From: Halocatena halophila
GTDB lineage: Archaea > Halobacteriota > Halobacteria > Halobacteriales > Haloarculaceae
Direction of reading: 5' to 3'
Length of the DNA stretch: 64,000 nucleotides
Assembly: GCA_027563145.1 (NCBI GenBank)
Contig: CP071307.1
Coordinates: 372,001-436,000 of the forward strand
This document shows, one piece after another, positions 17,610 to 25,844 of this stretch. The translations under genes were made by a program, and so were the position numbers. The notes below the pieces were generated by a model. That model was not told where the DNA came from. It did no database searches and worked only from the letters and a program-made list of their open reading frames with translations. Every line of letters begins with the position of its first letter. Position 1 is the first letter of the stretch.

Positions 17610-18668
17610 ATGGACCGACGCACGGCGCTGCAGGCTGGTCTCATGCTGGTGTGTAGTTCGACGGCGGGTTGTCTCGGATCGATGTTCGAAACACGGTCGG
17701 TGTACGCACCGCCACCACTGCTTGAGGATCGACCGAAGGCAGTGTACGTGCCGACACACCGGGAGGGCATGCAACGGATCGACACGATTTCGAATGGCGG
17801 GCTCACACTCACGGTGTTTTACAGCTATCCACACCGGTTCTGGACGGTGACCGATACGTACACCAAAAAAATACCGTACGATGAATCGGAAACGATCCAT
17901 CTGATGACGACGCTCACGGACGGTGATCAAACGGTTGGACTGCCGGCATCGAATCTGCAGATAACGATCTCGAACGACAGCGAGACGGTCGTGACAAAGC
18001 GCCTCTGGTCGATGCTCTCACAGAACATGGGCGTTCATTTCGGAGACAACGTCACGCTCGCGGGGGCCGGGACGTACACGCTTGACGTAACGATGGACCC
18101 CATCACGGTACGGCTTGCGGGCGGGTTGTCTGACCTGGATCCATCGAGTCGGACGTTCTCGACGACGTTCGAGTACGATCCCAACGAACGAGATGACATT
18201 TCCTTTCGGACGCTCTCCGAGAGAGCAGGCGACCGCGACGCGCTCACCCCAATGGGAGCAGCACAGAACGAACAGCTCCCCACACCCGAATCACTTGCGG
18301 GCTCCACGATGGCAACGCTCACCAGTGGCGATGCTCGACTCGTGGTCCAACGCCTCGAATCCCCACCGAACGGGACCGACGGCGACGATCCGTATCTTGC
18401 AGTCTCCGCGCGAACGCCATACAACCGATATCCGCTGGTCAGCATGCGCCTTTCAGCAACGGTTGTGACAGGCGAAGGCGACCGAACGGAGACGAACCTT
18501 GCACCAACGATCACTCCAGCGCTTGGCTATCATTACGGCGCGCCCGTCGGCGCACTCTCCGGGGCTGATGAGATAACGCTGCAGATCAAGCAACCGCCAC
18601 AGATCGCTCGACACGAGGGGTATGAGACTGCATTCTTAAAGATGGAGAATCCAACCGTCACTCTATAG
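17610..18668 (+). CDS. Lipoprotein, Tp34/iron-transport-like (DUF7350 type)
   Basis: A 352-residue exported lipoprotein: MDRRTALQAGLMLVCSSTAG leads straight into the lipobox cysteine in AGCLGSM. The mature part has two beta-rich domains; the first (about 40-170: GGLTLTVFYSYPHRFWTVTD and YTLDVTMDPITVRLAGG) resembles the P19/Tp34 domain that binds metal in bacterial iron uptake, but this is a recollection of the haloarchaeal family and not a tested match. The ATG has GAGTATATGG (17577-17586) about 27 nt upstream. It is convergent with the DyP-fold gene, overlapping it by 11 bp; the two are neighbours in other haloarchaea as far as I recall, hinting at a shared EfeO/EfeB-like iron role. Confidence 0.65.
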   Translation: MDRRTALQAGLMLVCSSTAGCLGSMFETRSVYAPPPLLEDRPKAVYVPTHREGMQRIDTISNGGLTLTVFYSYPHRFWTVTDTYTKKIPYDESETIHLMTTLTDGDQTVGLPASNLQITISNDSETVVTKRLWSMLSQNMGVHFGDNVTLAGAGTYTLDVTMDPITVRLAGGLSDLDPSSRTFSTTFEYDPNERDDISFRTLSERAGDRDALTPMGAAQNEQLPTPESLAGSTMATLTSGDARLVVQRLESPPNGTDGDDPYLAVSARTPYNRYPLVSMRLSATVVTGEGDRTETNLAPTITPALGYHYGAPVGALSGADEITLQIKQPPQIARHEGYETAFLKMENPTVTL

Positions 18669-19977
18669 CGTTGTGGGTCGGATTCGGTACGGGAAGCACT
18701 CGATGCCGCCGTGGCGGAACCAGATAGTTTCCGCGGTTCCGAACGGTTAGATACTGCAAAATCCCGTTGTTCGAGCGCTGGACAGACCCCCCGTCGCCAT
18801 CGAGATCTGTACCGTTCATCGCGGTGCGGGTCTCGACGAAATCCTCAATCGACGCCTGAAGCGAGACGAAATGGAGGCCTGCCGTGTCGTCGTCGGTAGA
18901 GTTGAAATCCCGCCGCAGAATGATCGGTCGATCGTCGCGCCGTGCTCGTGCAGATTTCTGTGCGTGACCCACGCGTCCACGCTCAGTCCAGTCGGCTTGG
19001 GTGTTCGACGGACACCCCTGCGCCGAGATCTCTGGATCAGTTCCGAGATTCTCCCCGACTCCTTCAACACGTTGTTCGTCGGCGTGTGCAGGACAGAACA
19101 TGGTTGCTACTCGGTGACGGCGACTGTCCTGTTCGTACCACTGTTGGAGATGCAACCGAAGCGTGGAGATGTGCTGGGTCGTACCGCCAGCAAAGGGACC
19201 ATCGTCGATCGTTACCCGATCCTCTGAGGCCTGTGACTTCGAGAACGACGATTTGAATCCCATATACAGCGGCGTCTCCTCTGAGACTGGCTCAGATGCA
19301 GGGAGTCCTGCTACGGACTGATTATCGGCCGGGAGTCCGGCTCCGATGAACCCAGTTCGTCGCTCGCGACGGTGAAAGACGCCCTCGATCGAAGCATCGA
19401 CTCCTCGCCCGTTGAGCGCATCGAGCTCCCCAAACAGTGCTTGCTCGGCGCTCAACACGACCGATCCGTAGTCGCTCGCGAGGTGTACGACAGCGTCTGG
19501 CGTATCGAGCGTCGGTGATTCGAACGGCGCAAGCGCCTCCGGTGGTGGGAGCGAAACGGACGACGGGAGAGACACATCGAACCGTTCGAAATACCGAGGC
19601 GAATAACTCACGGTGAACAACAGACCCTCATTTGACCGGGGATACGCCCGCTCCAACGTTTCAAGCGCCGTTGCTACCGTGGATCGCTCATCGGTCGTCG
19701 GGACACCTTCCGAGCGATAGTCGAGATACAACAACAGCCGATGGCGGGGCACGACGACGTTGCCGTGATCGTCTTTCGAAAGCGCCTCGTTCCAGGCGTG
19801 CTGGCGCTCGGGGAGCGTTGACGGATCGGTGACCCCCTGTGGAAGCGCTTGTGGGCGTTCGCGTGCCAGACACGCGGCGAAGACCGCAGTGCCACCGACC
19901 GCCACGGCCGACCGGACGAATGACCGGCGAGAAATACTGTCGACACATTCAGGTGGCTGACTGGAGCCATCGTCCAT
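18658..19977 (-). CDS. DyP-fold Tat-exported protein (DUF7405 type)
   Basis: A 439-residue protein with a twin-arginine signal (SRRSFVRSAVAVGGTAVFAA) and a following cysteine that may be lipidated. The fold is suggested by DyP-peroxidase-like blocks: RLLLYLDY, a central GPFAGGTTQHISTLRLHLQQ, the probable haem-ligand histidine in RVGHAQKSARARRDDRP, and RRDFNSTDDDTAGLHFVSLQ near the end. The usual distal-side GXXDG motif appears as GFKSS, so the catalytic aspartate is missing and ordinary peroxidase activity is doubtful. It may bind haem without peroxidase action or release iron from it, in line with the convergent Tp34-like lipoprotein. Confidence 0.68.
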   Translation of the reverse strand: MDDGSSQPPECVDSISRRSFVRSAVAVGGTAVFAACLARERPQALPQGVTDPSTLPERQHAWNEALSKDDHGNVVVPRHRLLLYLDYRSEGVPTTDERSTVATALETLERAYPRSNEGLLFTVSYSPRYFERFDVSLPSSVSLPPPEALAPFESPTLDTPDAVVHLASDYGSVVLSAEQALFGELDALNGRGVDASIEGVFHRRERRTGFIGAGLPADNQSVAGLPASEPVSEETPLYMGFKSSFSKSQASEDRVTIDDGPFAGGTTQHISTLRLHLQQWYEQDSRRHRVATMFCPAHADEQRVEGVGENLGTDPEISAQGCPSNTQADWTERGRVGHAQKSARARRDDRPIILRRDFNSTDDDTAGLHFVSLQASIEDFVETRTAMNGTDLDGDGGSVQRSNNGILQYLTVRNRGNYLVPPRRHRVLPVPNPTHNAIE

Positions 19978-20091
19978 ACTGGCGTCGTACGACGAGGTGT
20001 TTGATACACGTTACGCCGCCCCATCCGCCCAGTGGGTGCGGTGCTCACCACTCACGTTTATGGCTATCGAGGCCTGATGGCTTCGACAGCC

Positions 20092-20508
20092 ATGCCCACC
20101 CGATATGACACCGCGATCGACGACGAAACGCTGTTCATTGACCGGGATGACGACCGGCTCGAGATTGGTCCGCTCGGAGAAATCATCGAAATCATCGGTG
20201 GCGATTCCTACACGCTCGAATACTCGGACGAACAGGGGACTGCGCCGTGGCTCCAGACCGACGACGACAGCACCGTGACGTTCGACGTTCGATCGGTGCT
20301 CGCAGAGATGGATTACACTGCCGACGTGGTCGATACCCTCAGTAGTGCACCGACCGACGAAACCACCACAAATGGTCACCCGTTCAGAACCGAACTGTTT
20401 GCCAGGCTCATGATGACCATCTGGCAATCGAAGGGAAACCTCCCCGAAGACTCCGTTACGGACACCATCGAATCGATCGCCGTCGATCTGACGGCAGACA
20501 AACAATGA
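20092..20508 (+). CDS. Conserved-looking hypothetical protein
   Basis: A 138-residue acidic protein without a family I recognise. The N-terminal half is beta-rich (LFIDRDDDRLEIGPLGEIIE and DSYTLEYSDEQ), the C-terminal half helical (ELFARLMMTIWQSKGNLPED). There is no signal peptide or membrane segment. The frame is open from a GTG-like start at 20032 and has ATGs at 20077 and 20092; GTTTATGG at 20056-20063 favours 20092 for a leaderless transcript. It stands alone between the DyP-fold gene and an AT-rich stretch. Confidence 0.6.
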   Translation: MPTRYDTAIDDETLFIDRDDDRLEIGPLGEIIEIIGGDSYTLEYSDEQGTAPWLQTDDDSTVTFDVRSVLAEMDYTADVVDTLSSAPTDETTTNGHPFRTELFARLMMTIWQSKGNLPEDSVTDTIESIAVDLTADKQ

Positions 20509-20944
20509 AAAGGCAGATATTAAGGACAATAGCATAAAAGTAATAACTCTTATAATCACGGTTTGTTACTGCTTGTTTTTGGTGTGCGATCCTTCGTTGG
20601 ATTACCACCAGTTCGCGTTATCTTAGCATATATATGACGAGATTCTAAACAACGTTAGAGAATAAGTGGAAATTTCAAAGGCCAATCAAAAACCCATCCT
20701 TCCTGGAAAATTTCTATCTGAGAAGAGCCATATATCTAAGATTGATAGATTCTGTTGTAGATCTTGGATCCGTCGTCTTACCCCATAGCAGCTATTCACA
20801 ATCGACAATCCAGACTGGTGTAGTTTACTAGATAGACGAAATTAGAGTATCCCAGATGCCCATGGATAGCGACAAATGGAACATTCACGTTGTTTCCACC
20901 CACTGCAGTCAATTATCCTGCGTTAGATTACCAAAGGTAATAAA
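20509..20944. other. AT-rich gene-free stretch
   Basis: No reading frame here has a recognisable product or haloarchaeal codon use, and base composition is clearly more AT-rich than the flanking genes. I see no RNA gene, transposase or terminal inverted repeat. It may be a decayed insertion or an extended regulatory region. Confidence 0.5.
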
Positions 20945-21343
20945 TTATTGATGTATTTCAGAAGAATGATTCTCACCGTATATATCTCGGAACTCCTGTA
21001 TGAGTTGGCCAGTTTCGGCGTACCATTGGTTAAGCATATGCTGGAGCGAATCTGCGATCTCGTCTGGGTCGGCGGTGCGATACACGTGGTGATAGCCCCC
21101 TTTCGGACAGCTTTCTTGTTCCTGAACCGCAACTCCAGTTTCTTCAAGCCGTTTGACCGAACGGTACGCGGTTGTCCGCTCTTTACCGATGAACTTCGCA
21201 ATGTGATCTACGGTAAGGGGCTCAGAAGATTCCGCTAGCAGTCTAAAGACGCCCCTGTCGAGCGTATTGAGTCCGAACATACAATCAAGAAGACGTTCCC
21301 ACTCTCGGTCCTTCTGGAGTTGCTTTTGTATGGCGTCTGGCAT
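20945..21343 (-). CDS. Small TrmB/winged-HTH transcriptional regulator
   Basis: A 132-residue DNA-binding protein. It opens MPDAIQKQLQKDREWERLLD and holds a winged helix: GVFRLLAESSEPLTVDHIAK, then GKERTTAYRSVKRLEETGVA and a wing rich in CPKGGYHHVYR. The C-terminus is helical (QHMLNQWYAETGQLIQEFRD), fit for dimerisation. This is the layout of small TrmB-like regulators; the sequence has no sugar-binding domain. The open frame continues to 21808 but crosses the promoter. A TATA-like ATATTATATG at 21368-21377 gives a leaderless start at 21343. The operator-like repeat just upstream, and its copy toward the methyltransferase gene, are probably its own sites. Confidence 0.78.
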   Translation of the reverse strand: MPDAIQKQLQKDREWERLLDCMFGLNTLDRGVFRLLAESSEPLTVDHIAKFIGKERTTAYRSVKRLEETGVAVQEQESCPKGGYHHVYRTADPDEIADSLQHMLNQWYAETGQLIQEFRDIYGENHSSEIHQ

Positions 21344-21378
21344 TGATATCGATGGTTGGTACTGCAGCCATATAATAT

Positions 21379-21395
21379 TTGCACAATTAATGCAA
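21379..21395. promoter_or_regulatory. Operator-like inverted repeat, copy 1
   Basis: TTGCA-CAATTAA-TGCAA lies directly upstream of the TATA-like box of the TrmB-like gene, covering the site where the TFB recognition element would be. A near-identical 17-mer lies at 21553-21569 with the same arm sequence and spacing. Binding by the adjacent regulator is inferred. Confidence 0.55.
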
Positions 21396-21506
21396 TTAGG
21401 ACTACGAAGAAAGACGGTTGGGATGGCAACTACGCAATAGTGAGCAACCGATCTTAACGGCCAATACCGACGAAATATCCCATAAGAGCTGATTCTATCC
21501 CATTTT

Positions 21507-21740
21507 ATGTTTCCCACCTCCGATAGCGACAGTCTTATCGTTTCAGTCCTCATTGCACTATTTATGCAAATAACCGGTGTCAGTGGTTTTGATTTCGACG
21601 TTCTCAGTATCGGCGTCGAGACTGCTGGCCTGAGTGTGGGTTCTTCGTCCATCCCATCCGCCGTTGGGGATGGATACGCAGTCGGCACGACCATGAATGG
21701 GGAACTGTTTATGGAGGACTTCGATTGGGGGCTACAATAA
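21507..21740 (+). CDS. Doubtful 77-codon ORF upstream of the methyltransferase
   Basis: The ORF would encode MFPTSDSDSLIVSVLIALFM and then a glycine-, serine-rich, acidic tail ending EDFDWGLQ. Its stop codon overlaps the methyltransferase start as TAATG, an arrangement typical of translational coupling. Against it, a TATA-like CTATTTAT (21558-21565) and a second one (CTGTTTATGG, 21703-21712) lie inside it, the latter about 27 nt before the methyltransferase ATG, which suggests that this is promoter DNA. I recognise no family. Treat as unproven. Confidence 0.25.
   Translation: MFPTSDSDSLIVSVLIALFMQITGVSGFDFDVLSIGVETAGLSVGSSSIPSAVGDGYAVGTTMNGELFMEDFDWGLQ
21553..21569. promoter_or_regulatory. 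Operator-like inverted repeat, copy 2
   Basis: TTGCA-CTATTTA-TGCAA matches the copy at 21379-21395 at 15 of 17 positions, with identical arms. Its centre reads as a plus-strand TATA-like box (CTATTTAT), so a protein bound here would block a rightward promoter toward the methyltransferase gene. Confidence 0.55.
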
Positions 21741-22375
21741 TGAACGAGGACCTGCAGGATCTCGCCGAGCGCTTCTCGCAGATTGCTGATCAGTACGACG
21801 AGAAACACACCAGCGAAACAAAGCCGATCTACAATGCGTGCGCCTCACTCGTTATCGAACAGGCCGACCCTCACCCCGACGACGTCGTCCTCGACCTTGG
21901 AACGGGGACGGGACTGATTGCACTTGCGCTGGCCGAGAATGCTGGCCACGTTGTCGGGCGCGATATCAGCGATGGCATGATAGCGCAAGCACAATCGAAG
22001 GCTACCGACAACGGTCTCGAGAACGTGGAGTTCGGCTACGGCGAGTTTTGCGACCCACATTTCGACGGAGACGTAGACATCGTCGTCTCGAATTTCGCCC
22101 TGCACCATCTCCCCGATGAGAAAAAGCGCGAGGCTATTGGGGCCATTGGGACCCTCGGGCCACGTCGATTCGTGCTCGGTGACGCCATGTTCTTCGGGTC
22201 CGCAGACCCTGAAGAACCTCTCTTCGATCATGGGATCAATGTGGCAACCGTTGGAATGCTCGTGGACGTACTCACTGACGAAGGGTTCACCATCACGGCA
22301 GCCGAGCGCGTGCATGATCAGGTGGGCGTTCTTATAGCCGAACACCGTGATGAAAAACCGAGTGCTGATCATTAA
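21740..22375 (+). CDS. Class I SAM-dependent methyltransferase
   Basis: A 211-residue UbiE-like methyltransferase. Motif I is VLDLGTGTGLIALALAE near residue 50, followed by VVGRDISDGMIAQAQSKA (motif II, substrate acid in GRDIS), DIVVSNFALHHLPD (motif IV) and a C-terminal RFVLGDAMFF strand. The N-terminal RFSQIADQYDEKH is the usual cap helix. Length and motifs fit small-molecule methyltransferases; the substrate is unknown. The ATG at 21740 is preferred because CTGTTTATGG at 21703-21712 is placed for a leaderless start. It is divergent from the TrmB-like regulator and probably under its control. Confidence 0.85.
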   Translation: MNEDLQDLAERFSQIADQYDEKHTSETKPIYNACASLVIEQADPHPDDVVLDLGTGTGLIALALAENAGHVVGRDISDGMIAQAQSKATDNGLENVEFGYGEFCDPHFDGDVDIVVSNFALHHLPDEKKREAIGAIGTLGPRRFVLGDAMFFGSADPEEPLFDHGINVATVGMLVDVLTDEGFTITAAERVHDQVGVLIAEHRDEKPSADH

Positions 22376-22717
22376 ATAGAGCAATACCACCACCGTGTCA
22401 CCTCACTGGCGGTCGGAGCAATGTCAGTCGATCAGTAGAGAGTTGCTGCTGGACGACGACCAGCCAGTGCAACGGCTGAGCGGGTGAGCCCTTCTTGGGT
22501 GGAACAGCCATTACCGAACTAACATTACAGCCGTACGCCTGTAACAGCAATTCCACACCAGTCGCCAGTTCGTTCGGCAGATCAAAACGGCTCGCTCAGA
22601 ACGAAGCAGTCACAGAGAGAGAAAACACGGTCTCAGGTGCACGCGCAAACGTACCAACACGTCTCGATGGCGGTGGGACAACTCATCATCGTTTGGCAGT
22701 GGGGAACGTCCCGGGCA
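22376..22717. other. Gene-free intergenic stretch
   Basis: This stretch between the methyltransferase and the enolase-superfamily gene holds no ORF that I can support; the open frame that crosses it on the plus strand continues antisense into the enolase gene. There is no tRNA fold or clear repeat. Confidence 0.5.
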
Positions 22718-23848
22718 TCAGTCCACCGTCGAAAATAATTCCAGCGCCGACTCGTCCACGTCGATCCCGAGTCCAGGGTCCTGGGGGACTGACAGCGTCC
22801 CGCCGGAAGGATCGAATGGGGTCGAAAGGATCTCCGAACGGAGCGGGTTCGGACTTCGGTCGAACTCGAACAGCGCGGGTTCTGGCTCGAACTGCGTGTG
22901 TGGATATGAAGGAACGGCTGTGGCAAACTGGATTGCGGCCGCCATGCCGACCCCGCTGTTCCAGACGTGTGGAGTCACACCGACGTTTTCGGTTGTCGCA
23001 AGCGTCGCGATCCGTCGTGCTTCCGTGAGTCCACCACACCGGGCGAGATTCGGTTGGACAATGTCCACGAGTCGATCATCAATGAGGCGCTTGAACGCGA
23101 ACCGACCGACAAGCGCTTCACCAGCGGCGATTGGCGTTGTCATCGACGCTCCCAGTTCTCGGTAGCCGCTGAGATTCTCCGGCGGAACGGGCTCTTCGAT
23201 CCACGCGAGATCGAACTCCTCCAGTCGGCGTGCGCTCGCAAGCGCCTGATCGGGACGGTAGTTCCCGTTCATGTCTGCCATGATGAGCGCATCATCACCC
23301 ATAATCTCTCGAGTGGTCCGGACCCGACGACGATCATCGTCCGGGCCAGCACCGATCTTGACCTTCACTGCCGTGAAGCCCTCCGCTCGGGCGGCTTCAA
23401 TCGGAGTTTCAATCGGACGGTCTGAATCAGCAAAATACATCGTTGAGGCGTACGGCGTCAGTGTCGTGCGCTCGCCACTCCCGAGGAGCCGATAGATTGG
23501 CGACCCGACCGTCTTCCCAATGATATCCCAGCAGGCCACGTCGATCGCAGAGCAGATCGCCTGCACGAAGACGCTCCGTCCGTAATGATACGGGTCCGTA
23601 AACCACCGCTCGGTTATTGACTCGACTGCGAACGGATCCATGCCGAGAATCCGGTCTTCGAACAGGGACTCAACGGTGGCCGAGGCAATGTTGCCCGGCA
23701 CGAACGCCTCACCCCAGCCAACCGTCCCGTCGTCAGTAACGAGCTTGAGAACCGCCGTCGATCGGGTCCGGCCTCCGCCGCGGGCGTCGCCAAGACGCTC
23801 CGAAACCGTCACTGAGAGGGGATACACCGTTACATTCGTTATCTGCAT
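22718..23848 (-). CDS. Enolase-superfamily enzyme, D-galactarolactone cycloisomerase-like
   Basis: A 376-residue mandelate-racemase/muconate-lactonising family member. The catalytic lysine pair is AVKVKIGAGPDDD near residue 160, metal ligands are in LIMADMNGNY, WIEEPVPP and IAAGEALVG, and a late histidine sits in TPHVWNSGVGMAAAIQF near 295, a motif I associate with Agrobacterium Gci. Gci opens galactaro-1,5-lactone, the product of uronate dehydrogenase, to 2-keto-3-deoxyhexarate. Galactarate or gluconate dehydratase activity is the main alternative. The ATG at 23848 begins the usual MQITNVTVYPLSV strand and has GGATTATCC (23873-23880) upstream; it is divergent from the KdgD-like gene. The pathway assignment rests on the cluster. 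Confidence 0.78.
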   Translation of the reverse strand: MQITNVTVYPLSVTVSERLGDARGGGRTRSTAVLKLVTDDGTVGWGEAFVPGNIASATVESLFEDRILGMDPFAVESITERWFTDPYHYGRSVFVQAICSAIDVACWDIIGKTVGSPIYRLLGSGERTTLTPYASTMYFADSDRPIETPIEAARAEGFTAVKVKIGAGPDDDRRRVRTTREIMGDDALIMADMNGNYRPDQALASARRLEEFDLAWIEEPVPPENLSGYRELGASMTTPIAAGEALVGRFAFKRLIDDRLVDIVQPNLARCGGLTEARRIATLATTENVGVTPHVWNSGVGMAAAIQFATAVPSYPHTQFEPEPALFEFDRSPNPLRSEILSTPFDPSGGTLSVPQDPGLGIDVDESALELFSTVD

Positions 23849-23945
23849 GACCGGAGGCTCGAACCGTGTCCGGATAATCCTTGCGCTGAGTCGATAGGTG
23901 TGAGTTGTCGATGGTTTTATCATTGGGTGCATGTATACTGAACGT

Positions 23946-24881
23946 ATGTCGTTGGTAGCTGAAACTGTCCAGGAGCGGCTCAGCGGCGTTGCAGTCGGTC
24001 TGTTGACGCCGTTCGACGATGCCCTCCAGGTTGAGCACGACAAACTCCGGGAAAATGCACAGACGCTGTATGGGGAGGGGATTCGAACGTTTCTCGCCAC
24101 CGCAAACATCAGCGAATATCATTCGCTGAGCCACGAAGAGCGAATTGCAGTGGTCAAAACCAGCGTTGATGAACTCCCGGGCGATGCGTGTGTGCTGGCC
24201 GGTGTTGGAGGGAGCGTCCGCGGCGCTCGGTCGTTGATCGAGGCGTACGACGGCGTCGGGGTCGATGCGATGATGATCATGCCGCCCGATCACACATATC
24301 TTCACGAGGAAGGACTGCTCGAATACTACCGAAAGCTCGACGATGTCACGGAGACGCCCCTGGTGCCGTACGTCCGCGGGATCGACCCATCAGTCGAATA
24401 TCTGGCTGCGCTGAGTCGAATCGACGGTGTGGTGGGAATCAAATACGCGATTCCCGATGCCGTCAAGCTGGGTGCTGCGATCGAGGCAGGAAGCGATGAA
24501 ATTGCGTGGGTCGACGGACTCGCCGAGCCATATGCCGTTTCGTTCTGGGCGGAGGGGATCGATGGCTTTTCCGCCGGTGTCAGCAACTTCAGACCCGAAG
24601 TGGGGCTTGCGCTGTACGACGCACTTGAGTCCGGCGAGTGGGCTAGAGCACGAGCACTGAAAAACGCCTGTCTGCCGTACCAGCAGTTTCGTGAACAGAC
24701 CGGCGAGGACAACACGATCAGCGGCGGCAGCAGCGTTGCTGCCGTGAAAGCAGCCCTCGAACTGCGGGGCCTGCATGGCGGTGCGGTCAGGGTGCCGTGT
24801 CAGCCACTGACACAGCCACAACAGCAACGGGCAAAAGAGCTCTACGACCGTCTCGACGAGGATATTGCGCGGCTCATCTGA
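23946..24881 (+). CDS. KdgD-like 5-dehydro-4-deoxyglucarate dehydratase (DHDPS family)
   Basis: A 311-residue class I aldolase-fold enzyme of the dihydrodipicolinate-synthase family. The Schiff-base lysine is in VVGIKYAIPD near residue 164, the tyrosine in PLVPYVRG, and the substrate loop in TFLATANISEYHSLS. The C-terminal GLHGGAVRVPCQPLTQPQ resembles the KDG-dehydratase subgroup, which dehydrates and decarboxylates 5-keto-4-deoxyglucarate to 2-oxoglutarate semialdehyde. A KDG aldolase of the same fold is the alternative. Two ATGs are in frame (23931 and 23946); GTTTTATC at 23914-23921 makes 23946 the better leaderless start. The divergent neighbour encodes the preceding step. Confidence 0.8.
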   Translation: MSLVAETVQERLSGVAVGLLTPFDDALQVEHDKLRENAQTLYGEGIRTFLATANISEYHSLSHEERIAVVKTSVDELPGDACVLAGVGGSVRGARSLIEAYDGVGVDAMMIMPPDHTYLHEEGLLEYYRKLDDVTETPLVPYVRGIDPSVEYLAALSRIDGVVGIKYAIPDAVKLGAAIEAGSDEIAWVDGLAEPYAVSFWAEGIDGFSAGVSNFRPEVGLALYDALESGEWARARALKNACLPYQQFREQTGEDNTISGGSSVAAVKAALELRGLHGGAVRVPCQPLTQPQQQRAKELYDRLDEDIARLI

Positions 24882-24956
24882 ACTGATCGATACGTGATGG
24901 ACAATGACGCGCAGGCGTCCCACAGGGTTAAGTTCGATCGGTGAGGTAAGCGGTGT

Positions 24957-25679
24957 ATGACGGTTCAGGTAACCGTGTGGAACGAGCATGTACACGAACG
25001 CGAAAACGAGTCGGTTCGAGAGCGCTATCCAGATGGCATCCACGGTGCGATCGCGGCGGGGCTTCGAACCGACGGCTACGCAGTCGAAACGCGAACGCTC
25101 GACGAACCCGACTGTGGACTGGATCCGACGACGATCGAAGAGACGGACGTTCTGGTGTGGTGGTCTCACTGTGCCAACGACGCCGTCGACGACGACGCGG
25201 CCGATCGCGTGGTCGAGACCGTCCACGACGGGATGGGATTTATCCCGCTTCACTCTGGAAAAAATTCCAAGCCGTTCGTTCGACTGATGGGAACGTCCTG
25301 TTCGATCAAGTATCGCCACGGTGGAGAGCGCGAACGAGTGTGGGTTGCCGATCCCGGCCATCCGATTGCCGACGGACTCGACGAACAGTTCGTCGTTCCT
25401 GCGACGGAAATGTACGGAGAACCGTACGACGTTCCCGAGCCGGATCGAACGGTGTTTATCTCCTGGTTCGAGGGCGGTGAAGTGTTTCGCTCCGGACTGT
25501 GTTACAGACGGGGGTCGGGGAGAATCTTCGCGTTTCGACCCGGACACGAAGCGTATCCAATCTACCACCAGCCCGAGATCAAGCGGGTACTCTCGAACGC
25601 GGTCGCGTGGGCAAAACCAACCTCGGGTGCCAGCATAACCACGGGCGAGGTTGCGGCGCTCGAATCTTCTGACTCCTGA
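24957..25679 (+). CDS. ThuA-family protein
   Basis: A 240-residue ThuA domain (class I glutamine-amidotransferase-like fold). The pattern VTVWNEHVHERENESVRERY, DVLVWWSHCANDAVDD, GMGFIPLHSGKNSKPFVRL and FAFRPGHEAYPIYH is characteristic. ThuA was named for trehalose utilisation in rhizobia, and such proteins often sit with Gfo/Idh/MocA oxidoreductases in sugar catabolic loci; their reaction remains unsettled. GGTTAAGTT at 24926-24934 fits a leaderless start at the ATG. It lies 75 bp after the KdgD-like gene in the same direction and belongs to the galacturonate island. Confidence 0.82.
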   Translation: MTVQVTVWNEHVHERENESVRERYPDGIHGAIAAGLRTDGYAVETRTLDEPDCGLDPTTIEETDVLVWWSHCANDAVDDDAADRVVETVHDGMGFIPLHSGKNSKPFVRLMGTSCSIKYRHGGERERVWVADPGHPIADGLDEQFVVPATEMYGEPYDVPEPDRTVFISWFEGGEVFRSGLCYRRGSGRIFAFRPGHEAYPIYHQPEIKRVLSNAVAWAKPTSGASITTGEVAALESSDS

Positions 25680-25844
25680 TTCAGCGCCGTTCTACCGCGC
25701 TGGTCGTTACCCAGCCGAACACAAGTCCCCTGTCGCGATGTTTCTATACAAATATTCTGGCCACACTATGTAAGAACACCAGAACCAGAATAGATCACAG
25801 CTTTCACCCGAACGTTCATTGTGACTGCGAGACAGAACTGGCGT

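Noticed and set aside
21344-21808. N-terminal extension of the TrmB-like regulator
   Set aside because: The extension crosses its own TATA-like box and operator and has no helix-turn-helix context; the ATG at 21343 fits a leaderless transcript.
22495-23028. Open frame on the plus strand before and across the enolase gene
   Set aside because: It is mostly antisense to the enolase-superfamily gene and has no recognisable domain.
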